Origin: Synechococcus sp. JA-2-3B'a(2-13)
GTDB taxonomy: Bacteria; Cyanobacteriota; Cyanobacteriia; Thermostichales; Thermostichaceae
DNA: 64,000 nucleotides
Reading direction: 5' to 3'
NCBI RefSeq assembly: GCF_000013225.1
Contig: NC_007776.1
Coordinates: 1,827,001-1,891,000, forward strand
Shown here: one piece after another, positions 10,085 through 17,796 of the stretch
Position numbering within the stretch: position 1 is the stretch's first letter
How the letters are laid out: each line of letters begins with the position of its first letter
The notes under the pieces: generated by a model
Databases searched by the model: none
Told to the model about the DNA's origin: nothing
What the model saw: only the letters and a program-made list of their open reading frames with translations
Program-made: the position numbers and the translations under genes

Positions 10085-12013
10085 ATGGCTGGCAAAAAGA
10101 CGGCTGCGGCGTGCCGGGGATCTGAGCCCAAGCGAACTGTGGGGCTGGGGATCCTGTCGCTGCTGAGCTTTGTGGCCGGGATGGGGTTTGCCGCCCTCTC
10201 CCAGCCAGAGGTGGGATCCCCTGTTGCCGTCTCCGAGCCGGAGGTGCCCCGTTTTACCGCCCACGGTTGGCCCTTGTTGGATCCCTTGCCGCAGCCGGAC
10301 GAGATTTGGGAGTGCGAGCTGGTGGTGGTGGGCGGATCCCTGGGAGGGGTGGCAGCGGCAGGCCATGCCATGCGAGGGGGGGTGCAGACCTGTCTCATCG
10401 AGCTCACCCCTTGGCTGGGGGGGCAGATCACCTCCCAGGGGGTATCGGCCATTGATGAATCGCTGCCAATGCGGCAACGGGGCAATTTTTCCCGCCACTG
10501 GCTGGAGTTCAAGGCCTTGATCGAAAGCCAGCCGGTGCATCTGCCGGCCTGGACAGGGATCCCGCCGGGAACCCGCGTATCCGAGATCAACAGCTGCTGG
10601 GTGGGAGGGCTGTGTTTTCCGCCTCAGGCGGGGCTGCAGGCGGTGGAAACCTGGCTGCAACAGGCAGCTCAAAATGCCCCCAACAGCCGCTGGGCTACCC
10701 AAACGGCTTTTAAGGGGGCCACCTTCAGCGCCGATGGATCCCAGATTGAAAGCATTTACGCTGTGCAGCGGCAACCCCGGGATCCCAACTTTGTGCCGCC
10801 GGGACGGCTGTGGCGGGAGCTGGTGAGCTGGTACAGTTGGCAGGAAACGGAGGTGTTCGCCAAGCGAGTGCTGCGTCTACAAGCGCCGCCGGGCCGCCCA
10901 TTCTTCGTGATCGATGCCACCGATACCGGAGAGCTGGTGGGCTGGGCCGGGATCCCCTATCGGCTGGGTTCGGAAGGGCACGATGTGACCGGCGAGCCCA
11001 ATGCCGCCCCCGCCAGCAACCCGGAGTGCACTCAAGCCTTTACCTTTCCCTTCGTGCTGGCCATCCACGACGATGGCGGTCGCTCCCGCGCCGAGCTGGC
11101 CCAACTGCAACCAGGCTATTCCCGCGCCGAACACCGCCGCGAGTTCGACATGGAAGGTTTCCCCACCTTCAGCGGCCAGAGCTTTTTCAATTACCGCCGC
11201 ATCGTCAGCAAGGGTCGCCGGGATCCCTTCTACAGCACGCCTGTTCCAGGCGACCTGACGCTGGTGAACTGGAACCGCGGCAACGACTGGGGGATCATGA
11301 ACCCGCCCCTGATCCTGACGGAAGAGCGGCTGGTGGCCTCGGGGCAGCGCCACAACTGGCTGGGGGGCCTGGATGTCTCGGCCATCAAAGATGGAGAAAA
11401 CCACGCCCTGCTGTTTGCCGAGTGGCTGATGGAAACCCAATCCCGCAGCGGCTATCCCCTGTCCTTGGTGTTTGCCGAAGAGTCCTTGCTGGGCACCCGC
11501 TCCGGCCTTAGCCTCTACCCCTACATCCGCGAAGGTCGGCGCATCCTGGGGCGAGCTGCCTACGGCCAAGCAGAGTTCCTGATGTTGGAGCAGGATATTC
11601 GCGTCGGCACCGCCGGGGGGCGGGACTTCAGACCTACCGTGGTGGGGGTTACCCACTACGCCATCGATATCCACGGCTGTCGCTACCGCAACTGGGAGCC
11701 CTCTCTTTCGGCCAGCTCCGCGCCAGTCAACGAGTTTTCCGTCCGTCCCATTCTCATTCCCTTGGAAGCCCTGATCCCGCAGAAGGTGGATAACCTGCTC
11801 ATCGGCGGCAAAGGGATCGCCGTCAGCCACATTGTCAACGCCGCCACCCGCGTGCATTACGGTGAATGGACCATCGGCTCGGCGGTAGGGCTGACCGTGG
11901 CTTGGCTGCACAGCCAGGATCCCAGCTTGACCCCAGCTCAGATCGTGCCGCAAGGCAAAATGGCCGATTTACAACGCTACCTGATCTCCCATGGGCAAAG
12001 ACTGCAATGGTGA
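10085..12013 (+). CDS. FAD-dependent oxidoreductase, N-terminally anchored
   Basis: About 642 residues from ATG 10085 (GTG 10079 is in frame). An N-terminal hydrophobic segment (LGILSLLSFVAGMGFAALS) suggests export or membrane anchoring. The FAD-binding motif is CELVVVGGSLGGVAAAGHAM, followed by LIELTPWLGGQITSQG, and a second nucleotide-binding block DNLLIGGKGIAVSHIVNAAT lies near residue 570. This matches the FAD_oxidored superfamily of uncharacterised flavoenzymes common in cyanobacteria. Substrate is unknown. An IS5-type element begins 77 bp beyond its stop. Confidence 0.8.
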   Translation: MAGKKTAAACRGSEPKRTVGLGILSLLSFVAGMGFAALSQPEVGSPVAVSEPEVPRFTAHGWPLLDPLPQPDEIWECELVVVGGSLGGVAAAGHAMRGGVQTCLIELTPWLGGQITSQGVSAIDESLPMRQRGNFSRHWLEFKALIESQPVHLPAWTGIPPGTRVSEINSCWVGGLCFPPQAGLQAVETWLQQAAQNAPNSRWATQTAFKGATFSADGSQIESIYAVQRQPRDPNFVPPGRLWRELVSWYSWQETEVFAKRVLRLQAPPGRPFFVIDATDTGELVGWAGIPYRLGSEGHDVTGEPNAAPASNPECTQAFTFPFVLAIHDDGGRSRAELAQLQPGYSRAEHRREFDMEGFPTFSGQSFFNYRRIVSKGRRDPFYSTPVPGDLTLVNWNRGNDWGIMNPPLILTEERLVASGQRHNWLGGLDVSAIKDGENHALLFAEWLMETQSRSGYPLSLVFAEESLLGTRSGLSLYPYIREGRRILGRAAYGQAEFLMLEQDIRVGTAGGRDFRPTVVGVTHYAIDIHGCRYRNWEPSLSASSAPVNEFSVRPILIPLEALIPQKVDNLLIGGKGIAVSHIVNAATRVHYGEWTIGSAVGLTVAWLHSQDPSLTPAQIVPQGKMADLQRYLISHGQRLQW

Positions 12014-12104
12014 ACCCAGAGGACACCGTCTCAGCGCGAACGACAGATCCCCACCCAATCGACCCAATTTTTCCGATATCGGGGCCCTAGGTTGTGTTGA
12101 TCTT

Positions 12105-12512
12105 TCATTTGAGCCAAAAGGGAGCACTGACGAGATAGAGAAAACTCAAGAAGTTCCTGGCCAATTTGTCAAAACGAGAAAATAGATGCCGGTACTGCTT
12201 TAACTTATGAAAAAAGCATTCGATTAAATGCCTCTCTTGATACAGATGCTTGTCATAATGCCGCTGCGTCTTTCTATTCCTTTTAGGCGGAATAACCGCT
12301 TGAGCTTCCCCTATCTTCTCAATCAACTTATCCGCATCATATCCTTTATCCCCAATTACTTTGGTATCCTTTCTCTGCCAGCCCTCTATCAATTCTTCCC
12401 CTTGAGTAATATCGCTCTTTTCCCCGCCAGTTATTCTCAATTCCAGCGGATTTCCCAACCCATCTACACTCACATGAATCTTGGTGCTGTATCCGCCTCG
12501 GCTTCTCCCCAA
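12105..12512 (-). CDS. IS5-family transposase, second frame (OrfB, catalytic)
   Basis: The C-terminal half of the transposase, open from the frameshift site near 12524 to the stop at 12105. It contains RSRGGYSTKIHVSVDGLGNP, the second catalytic aspartate in VIGDKGYDADKLIE and the catalytic glutamate in RHLIECFFHKLKQYRHL, completing the DDE triad begun in the first frame. It has no convincing start and ribosome site of its own and is most probably made only as the frameshifted fusion. Confidence 0.88.
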   Translation of the reverse strand: MGRSRGGYSTKIHVSVDGLGNPLELRITGGEKSDITQGEELIEGWQRKDTKVIGDKGYDADKLIEKIGEAQAVIPPKRNRKTQRHYDKHLYQERHLIECFFHKLKQYRHLFSRFDKLARNFLSFLYLVSAPFWLK

Positions 12513-12847
12513 AGCTTGCTCCCCTTTTTTCCGGCAGCACAGGAGTGCGCTCGAACCATGGTTGAATCAATAATGAGATGCTCTAAATCAGGGTCGTCAA
12601 TAAAATACTTGAACATCCGTTCCCACACTCCAAAACGACTCCACCGGTGGAATCTTTGATAGATGGTGTACCATTTGCCATATCCTTCTGGGAGGTAGCG
12701 CCAAGGAGCACCGGAACGGGCTATCCAAAGAACTGCTTCAATAAACTGTTTGCAGTTTGCTTCTTTCCCAATGTTAACTCTCTCTTCTGTCTGTAAAAAA
12801 GCCAATATCTTCTGCCATTTGTTTTCATCTAAAAAAACCAACTTCAT
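12470..12847 (-). CDS. IS5-family transposase, first frame (OrfA)
   Basis: A 125-residue frame that carries the N-terminal half of an IS5-type transposase: the DUF4096-like region with WIARSGAPWRYLPEGYGKW and the first catalytic aspartate in LIIDSTMVRAHS near residue 95. Full transposase needs a -1 shift at the slippery sequence A AAA AAG on the minus strand (12530-12524), which moves ribosomes into the second frame and gives a predicted fused protein of 247 residues. Without the shift the frame reads on for another 17 codons and stops. Confidence 0.88.
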   Translation of the reverse strand: MKLVFLDENKWQKILAFLQTEERVNIGKEANCKQFIEAVLWIARSGAPWRYLPEGYGKWYTIYQRFHRWSRFGVWERMFKYFIDDPDLEHLIIDSTMVRAHSCAAGKKGSKLWGEAEADTAPRFM

Positions 12848-12899
12848 CCTCTTTCCTCTATAAATTATTCTCTCTATCCTAACATAAGATCAACACGAC

Positions 12900-13901
12900 C
12901 TAGCCCTCAGAGGGAAGTGAATCGGGATCCCTGCCTGCGCGGGCATCTTCGCTACTTTTGCCATAGCGCTGCTGCCGCCACCACACCAACAGGGGGCTGG
13001 CGATAAAAATGCTGGAATACACCCCCAAAGTAAAGCCAATGAGCAGGGCAATGGCAAACCCCTTCAAGGTAGCTCCCCCGAAAATGGCGATGGCAACTAG
13101 GGGCAGCATCGTCGTCAGAGTGGTGTTCAGGGAGCGGGCAAAGGTCTGGTTCAGAGATAGGTTTACCACCTCGGCCAGGCTGACCTTGCGGCTCACCAGA
13201 CGCAGATTCTCGCGGATGCGGTCGTAGATGACCACGGTGTCGTTGACGGAAAAGCCGATGATGGTCAGCAGCGCCACCACAAACAGGCTGTCCGCCTCCA
13301 TACCCACCGTCAGGCCCAAAAGGGCAAATAGCCCTATCGTCAACACTACATCGTGCAGCAGCGCCACAATGGCAAACACCGCGTAATCCCACTGGAAGCG
13401 CAGGGCCAGGTACAGCACGATGAGCCCGAAAGAGATGAGCACGGCCACGATGCCGGAACGCAGGAGCAGACGACCCACCGTCGGGCCCACTGTCTCCACC
13501 AGGTTGCGCTGGAAGGGGGCAACCTCCTGCCGCAGGGTGGCTTCCACGGCCAAGCGCTCCGTCTCCGACAAAGGGGGCATGCGGATCAGGGCTTCCTGGC
13601 CCGTCTGGGTGTCCAGTTGAATGATGCTGCTCCCCAGGTTGTGTTCCTGCAGCGCCCGCCGCAGCTCCTCGGTGGTGACAGGCCGCTCAAAGCTCAGATC
13701 CAGCAAAGTGCCGCCGGAAAAATCCAACCCCAGCCGCAGGGGGGTTCCCAGAGAAGCTAGGGAAAAGGCCATGCTGACCAGCCCCACCAGCAGCACCGCC
13801 AAGGACAAGCTGAACCACAGCTTGCTCCGTCCAACAATGTCGAAGCGATAGTCGAGCAACCGAGAGGCGGGATCTACGGGGGATAGCTCTTGAGCCGTCA
13901 T
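12900..13901 (-). CDS. secF: Protein translocase subunit SecF
   Basis: 333 residues with six expected membrane spans. Together with SecD it uses the proton gradient to help pull proteins through SecYEG. Visible features: the first span near residues 30-50, then LGLDFSGGTLLDLSFERPV, and the conserved SVNDTVVIYDRIREN segment near residue 215. The start ATG overlaps the secD stop by four bases (ATGA). The stop TAG lies inside the CTAG target duplication of the neighbouring IS5 element, so the insertion abuts the gene without changing the protein. Confidence 0.95.
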   Translation of the reverse strand: MTAQELSPVDPASRLLDYRFDIVGRSKLWFSLSLAVLLVGLVSMAFSLASLGTPLRLGLDFSGGTLLDLSFERPVTTEELRRALQEHNLGSSIIQLDTQTGQEALIRMPPLSETERLAVEATLRQEVAPFQRNLVETVGPTVGRLLLRSGIVAVLISFGLIVLYLALRFQWDYAVFAIVALLHDVVLTIGLFALLGLTVGMEADSLFVVALLTIIGFSVNDTVVIYDRIRENLRLVSRKVSLAEVVNLSLNQTFARSLNTTLTTMLPLVAIAIFGGATLKGFAIALLIGFTLGVYSSIFIASPLLVWWRQQRYGKSSEDARAGRDPDSLPSEG

Positions 13902-15244
13902 GATTGAGCTGTCTCCATCCGAACGCCGTAAAACTCAGGTTTGCGCAAGCTGGGGATCCCCATTGCCGCCAAGAGCAGGCTACGGGTGCAGGTGATGGCC
14001 GTAAAGAAGCTCACCAGAATGCCAATGCCCAGGGTTACCGCAAACCCTTTCACCAGTCCCATCCCCAGCCAGAAAAGCACGCCACAGACCAAAAGGGTAG
14101 TCACATTGCTGTCCAGGATGCTGCTGAAGGCGCGGTTAAACCCTTCCGAAATGGACTTGTAGATGGATTTGCCGGCCCGCAACTCTTCTTTGATGCGCTC
14201 GAAGATCAGCACATTGGCATCCACCGCCATGCCGATGCTGAGGATAAAGCCGGCGATCCCCGGCAGAGTCATGGTTACCCCCAGCAGTTGGAAGAGAGCA
14301 AAGGTACAGAGGGCGTAGATAAGCAGAGCAATGTCCGCAATCAGCCCTGGCAGGCGATAGTAGGCCACCATAAAGAGGAAAACCAGCACCAGGCCCCCGA
14401 TCCCGGCATAGAGGCTGCGGCGCACGCTCACTTCCCCCAAAGTGGCCCCGACAGTGCGATTTTCAATCACCTGAATGGGAACCGGCAGCGCTCCTGCCCT
14501 GAGCTTGACCGCCAAGTCAGTGGCGGTTTCCACCGTAAAATTGCCCGTGATCACCGCCGTCCCGCCGGTGATGCCGGTGCGGGCAAACTCCGGCCCCACG
14601 ATCGGGGCACTGATCAACACGTCGTCCAGAAAAATGCCCAATGGACGTTCTGTTCCGGCCAGATCTCGGGTGAGCTGAGTAAATTTTTCTGCCCCCTCCG
14701 GCTTGAACTCCAGCAGCACCTCCCAACTCTGGGATCCGCGGCGGGGGGCTTGGGGATAGGCATTGCGCAGCAGATCCCCGGTGAGGCCGACCCGCTCAAA
14801 CAGAGTATCCGGATCCTCCCCCGCTGTTATCTCTCCCCGCTCGTTGCGGGGCAGCGCGCCGACGGGAACCAAGCCCTTGCGAAACTCCAGTTGGGCTGTA
14901 TCTCCAAGGAGAGCAATGGCCCGATCCGGATCCGCCACCCCCGGCAACTGCACGAACAGGCGGTCTTGGCCGCTGATCTGCACCAGAGGCTCAGCCACCC
15001 CCAACCCGTTGATCCGCTGCTGGATGACGGCCTCTACCCCCTGCATCACTTCGGGGGTGATTTCAGGCACCTCCTCGGTGGGCACAGCTTGTAGCGTGAG
15101 CTGGGTTCCTCCCTTGAGGTCAAGGCCAAGGCGAACCTCCCGGCTGAAGCCCAAGTAAACGAGGGCAACCACCACGGCCAAGATGAAGATCAGCCCTCGC
15201 AAAAAGGAGAGCCGACTGAGCCACGACGCTGAGGATCTAGCCAT
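13898..15244 (-). CDS. secD: Protein translocase subunit SecD
   Basis: 448 residues. First span near residues 10-30, then the family motif LGLDLKGGTQLTLQ, the large exported domain (about residues 60-270), and the C-terminal membrane half with VDANVLIFERIKEELRAGK. Translationally coupled to secF. Upstream on the same strand lies a tnpB transposon whose 3' end is only about 80 bp from the secD start, so the native secD promoter may have been displaced. Confidence 0.95.
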   Translation of the reverse strand: MARSSASWLSRLSFLRGLIFILAVVVALVYLGFSREVRLGLDLKGGTQLTLQAVPTEEVPEITPEVMQGVEAVIQQRINGLGVAEPLVQISGQDRLFVQLPGVADPDRAIALLGDTAQLEFRKGLVPVGALPRNERGEITAGEDPDTLFERVGLTGDLLRNAYPQAPRRGSQSWEVLLEFKPEGAEKFTQLTRDLAGTERPLGIFLDDVLISAPIVGPEFARTGITGGTAVITGNFTVETATDLAVKLRAGALPVPIQVIENRTVGATLGEVSVRRSLYAGIGGLVLVFLFMVAYYRLPGLIADIALLIYALCTFALFQLLGVTMTLPGIAGFILSIGMAVDANVLIFERIKEELRAGKSIYKSISEGFNRAFSSILDSNVTTLLVCGVLFWLGMGLVKGFAVTLGIGILVSFFTAITCTRSLLLAAMGIPSLRKPEFYGVRMETAQS

Positions 15245-15400
15245 ACTGCTGAGAAGGTGAGGAACACGGTCGCACTCGATCTGAGGCTCTTAGGATTTTG
15301 GCACTTTGTAAACTACCCGACCCTACACCGCCTTAGCAGTGTAGCGCGGGCTTTCAGTAGCCCTGAGCCTGTTATGCTCTACCAGAGAACAAAACAAGCC
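15245..15400 (-). ncRNA. Candidate TnpB guide RNA (omega RNA) and right end of the element
   Basis: TnpB proteins use a guide RNA encoded at the 3' end of their own gene and extending past the stop to the transposon right end. In that position, overlapping the tnpB stop, the minus strand can fold a hairpin with stem CTACACTGC / GCGGTGTAG and loop TAAG (about 15345-15324), followed by a pyrimidine-poor stretch. The exact right end and guide start are not visible from one copy. Bounds are approximate and the call is by position and family knowledge, not by a covariance match. Confidence 0.4.
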
Positions 15401-16549
15401 CGAACCTCTAGGCTGGTTTACAGCAGCCCCCAAAAGCGCAATCACATTCGCACCATTCAAATCCGCATCCCCTTTCCATCCACAGTGTCCACACTTAAAC
15501 TTCTTTCCACTGCGGTAGGATTGCGCAGGGTCGGGATGAATGTGCAAACACCGGTGGCAGGTCTGCGACGTGTAGGCAGGCGGAACAAGAATCAGAGCAA
15601 CCCCCGCACGCAGAGCCTTGTACTCCAAAAATTGACGGAGTTGATAAAACGCCCAACTGTTGGCCCTGCGCCGTTCGGCTTTGCTGCGTGGCTGTTGATT
15701 GACCCTTTCCCGAATCCCTGTCAAGTCTTCCAGAGCAATAGCGCTGTTTGTCGCCTTTGCCCTAGAGACAATAGCTTTGGAGATGCGATGATTGACCCAC
15801 GTTTTTGCTACGCAACGCTGACGCGACTGAAAGCGTCTTTCCTTGCCAGACAGCCGTTGCAACAGTTCTCTGCATCTGCGCCGCGAACTGCGGGTGCCCT
15901 TACTGGCTTTGCGTTGGAGTACCGCCCTCAACCGCGAGTGATGGTCTCGGACTTTGTTCAACTGCTGTCCATTCCAGTTATCTCCTTCCGATGTATGAGC
16001 AATATCCGTCCTTCCCAAATCCACGCCCAGCACTCTATCCGTGCCTTGCAGTGGGCACGGTTCCGTTTCCACACAGATTTGAATGGAGTAGGAACCGTCT
16101 TTGCGCTTGACCAGAGTGGCCGATTTGGGATTGGAGCCTGCCAACTGTTCTCTCTGGTAACGGCCAATCGCCAGCTCAAAGCGCTCTCGACCCCCAACGG
16201 TGTTCAGCGACACCGTCCAGTCTTTCTCGCGAAACGAAAAGATACGGGCATCGTAGGTCGCAAAGCCTCTCTTGAACGCTTTGACCGGACGGTTTTTCTG
16301 TCGGGCAACTTTACGGGCACCGGCCAGCCATCTGCAGACCTGCTGAGCCAAGTTACTGGACAAGCCGAACCGGGCCCGGATTTGGCGGTAGCACAGAGAT
16401 TGAAGTTTAACGGCGTTAACTACCTTCTCTGGTGTGTTTTGGTTGACCCAGTTCAACGCCTGCACAAAGGCATCCAAGGTCGCATCCAACTTTGCGGCTT
16501 GCGACTGGGACACCTTGAGCTTGCAGGAGACGGTCAGGACTTGGGTCAT
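15323..16549 (-). CDS. tnpB: RNA-guided endonuclease TnpB (IS200/IS605 family OrfB)
   Basis: 408 residues, full length. TnpB is the ancestor of Cas12: an RNA-guided DNA nuclease that favours retention of its transposon. The split RuvC site looks intact: RVLGVDLGRTDIA (first aspartate, about residue 175), AIALEDLTGIRE (glutamate, about 272) and CGWKGDADLNGANVI (last aspartate, about 372). The zinc ribbon has CHRC and CGHC pairs. There is no tnpA transposase next to it, so movement would need a TnpA supplied elsewhere. Confidence 0.93.
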   Translation of the reverse strand: MTQVLTVSCKLKVSQSQAAKLDATLDAFVQALNWVNQNTPEKVVNAVKLQSLCYRQIRARFGLSSNLAQQVCRWLAGARKVARQKNRPVKAFKRGFATYDARIFSFREKDWTVSLNTVGGRERFELAIGRYQREQLAGSNPKSATLVKRKDGSYSIQICVETEPCPLQGTDRVLGVDLGRTDIAHTSEGDNWNGQQLNKVRDHHSRLRAVLQRKASKGTRSSRRRCRELLQRLSGKERRFQSRQRCVAKTWVNHRISKAIVSRAKATNSAIALEDLTGIRERVNQQPRSKAERRRANSWAFYQLRQFLEYKALRAGVALILVPPAYTSQTCHRCLHIHPDPAQSYRSGKKFKCGHCGWKGDADLNGANVIALLGAAVNQPRGSGLFCSLVEHNRLRATESPRYTAKAV

Positions 16550-16575
16550 GGTTCTATCGTAACTTCCGCATTCCT

Positions 16576-16606
16576 CCCGACCCTCGTCCTACGGACAGAG
16601 GGCGGG
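16576..16606. repeat. Imperfect hairpin at the left end of the TnpB element
   Basis: Upstream of tnpB the sequence CCCG-A-CCCTC-GTCC, a TAC loop, then GGAC-A-GAGGG-CGGG folds into a long stem with one mismatched base on each side. Subterminal hairpins with bulges are the recognition structures for IS200/IS605-family single-strand transposition, so this probably marks the left end of the element. The precise cleavage site is not determined; it should lie to the right of 16606. Confidence 0.65.
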
Positions 16607-16609
16607 GCT

Positions 16610-16940
16610 CCTGCGCTAGTAAGCTGAACTTTCTGATCCTATCGCAGACGGGATCCCAGCGGAAAACAGCAGAGCCCGTGGCGCTGCCCCGACAAAATGG
16701 CCCTTGGGATCCACCGCCAAGGCAACCCCCAGCTTGATGAAGATAGGCACCGGATTATCGCTTTGGGCAGAGCGGATGAGGTTCCAAGCTGTCGGTGTTG
16801 CAGTTGAAAAGATCGCTCTGTGGCTAAAGACTGCCCCCGCTGGTTTCGCCGGCCCTAGGTTAGGCTATTGCCATCTCGGGAGAGCAGGAAACACCGCTGC
16901 TCTGCCCCGAAGTCGGCGAGTTGAGTCAAGGAAGGTTGAG
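16610..16940. other. Gap between TnpB element and next gene, possible gene remnant
   Basis: A ~330-bp stretch with no accepted gene. On the plus strand it is an open extension of the downstream frame but is rejected as its N-terminus. On the minus strand a frame without stops runs from about 16868 to 16618 and reads like protein (for example NPVPIFIKLGVALAVDPKG), ending at the transposon side. I do not recognise it; it may be the truncated remains of a gene cut by the transposon or chance. Confidence 0.25.
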
Positions 16941-17789
16941 GTGAAGGGGAGACTGACCTGCCATTTCCCTGTGCTGCTATTGGCCCTGCCTCTGTGGGGA
17001 TCCCCGACCTGGGCCGGAGAGTATTTCACCGAGGAAGTCACCAGCCCCAGCCTGGAGATCATTCACGGCTGGCGGCAGGAGGTGTACGGCATTGGGGTTA
17101 CCATCACCAACACCAGCCTCGGCTCCTTTCGGGTGCCCTTGGAAATTGATATGGAGGATCGGACTAGCTGTGAGCGGGCCGACTTAGTGCTGACCAACAA
17201 TCGCATCATGCCGATGGGATCCTTCCAAGATTGCATTCTCAACATCTTTCCCTACCTGGATAAGTTCATCAACCAAGAAGTCGCCAGCATCCGAGTCACC
17301 CTAAAAGGGCCAGCTCCCCTCCTGGAAATTCCGGTAGAGGAGTCGGATCGACTGATCTTGGCCCAGGTGGCCAACCAATCGCGGGAAGCCTTTGTTTTCT
17401 TTCAGCAGGAGTTGGCCCGTGTTTTGGAGCTGCTGAGGCAGTCGGATCCCAAGCAAAGCGAGACGGCCCCACAGCCTGGCACCCCAGTTCCGACCGCCAC
17501 CCCAGCCGAGTCTGCCGCTAGCCCAGGAGATTTTGTAATCGTGGGATCCATTCGGGAAGAACGAGTGGGGGCCGGTAGCCGCCTAAGCGTGGAAGCGATC
17601 AACCGCAGCACCCGCACGGTTCTCAACGCCCGTGCTCGTTTCACCTTCTATCGGGGAGAAGAAGTTGTCGATACGCGAGTGGCAGCATTTGAGCCCAGCG
17701 ACGTGCCCCCCGGACAAAGGGCCTCCGCCAGTGTGCTGAAAACCGAGGCCAATTGGGATCGCGTCACGGTGACCTTCCAGTGGCAGTAG
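16941..17789 (+). CDS. Hypothetical secreted protein with C-terminal FxLYD-like domain
   Basis: 282 residues from GTG 16941, chosen because it is preceded by a purine-rich AAGGTTGAG and immediately yields a signal peptide (KGRLTCHFPVLLLALPLWG, cleavage near PTWA-GEYF). The N-terminal half of the mature protein resembles a beta-rich domain with two cysteines; a Pro/Thr/Ala-rich linker (about residues 185-205) separates it from a C-terminal beta-sandwich-like segment containing VGAGSRLSVEAINRSTRTVL. I do not recognise a named family. It is convergent with chlP, 7 bp apart. Confidence 0.7.
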   Translation: MKGRLTCHFPVLLLALPLWGSPTWAGEYFTEEVTSPSLEIIHGWRQEVYGIGVTITNTSLGSFRVPLEIDMEDRTSCERADLVLTNNRIMPMGSFQDCILNIFPYLDKFINQEVASIRVTLKGPAPLLEIPVEESDRLILAQVANQSREAFVFFQQELARVLELLRQSDPKQSETAPQPGTPVPTATPAESAASPGDFVIVGSIREERVGAGSRLSVEAINRSTRTVLNARARFTFYRGEEVVDTRVAAFEPSDVPPGQRASASVLKTEANWDRVTVTFQWQ

Positions 17790-17796
17790 GGTTGTC

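Larger units (their letters stand above)
12091..12899 (-). mobile_element. IS5-family insertion sequence with CTAG target duplication
   Basis: An 809-bp element. Its ends are inverted repeats: GTTGTGTTGATCTT at 12091-12104 and, on the opposite strand, GTCGTGTTGATCTT at 12899-12886, differing at one base. It is flanked by direct repeats CTAG at 12087-12090 and 12900-12903, the target-duplication type used by part of the IS5 family. The element is clearly more AT-rich than its surroundings. The two transposase frames overlap and are joined by a frameshift. Intact ends and frames suggest a recent or still mobile copy. Confidence 0.92.

Noticed and set aside
10877-11953. 358-codon minus-strand frame
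   Set aside because: Antisense to the FAD oxidoreductase, with a His/Gly/Gln-rich composition typical of shadow frames.
13904-15094. 396-codon plus-strand frame
   Set aside because: Antisense to secD, which has all family motifs.
15257-16627. 456-codon open frame on the plus strand
   Set aside because: It is fully antisense to tnpB, whose translation shows clear RuvC and zinc-ribbon motifs; the plus-strand product has no recognisable domain.
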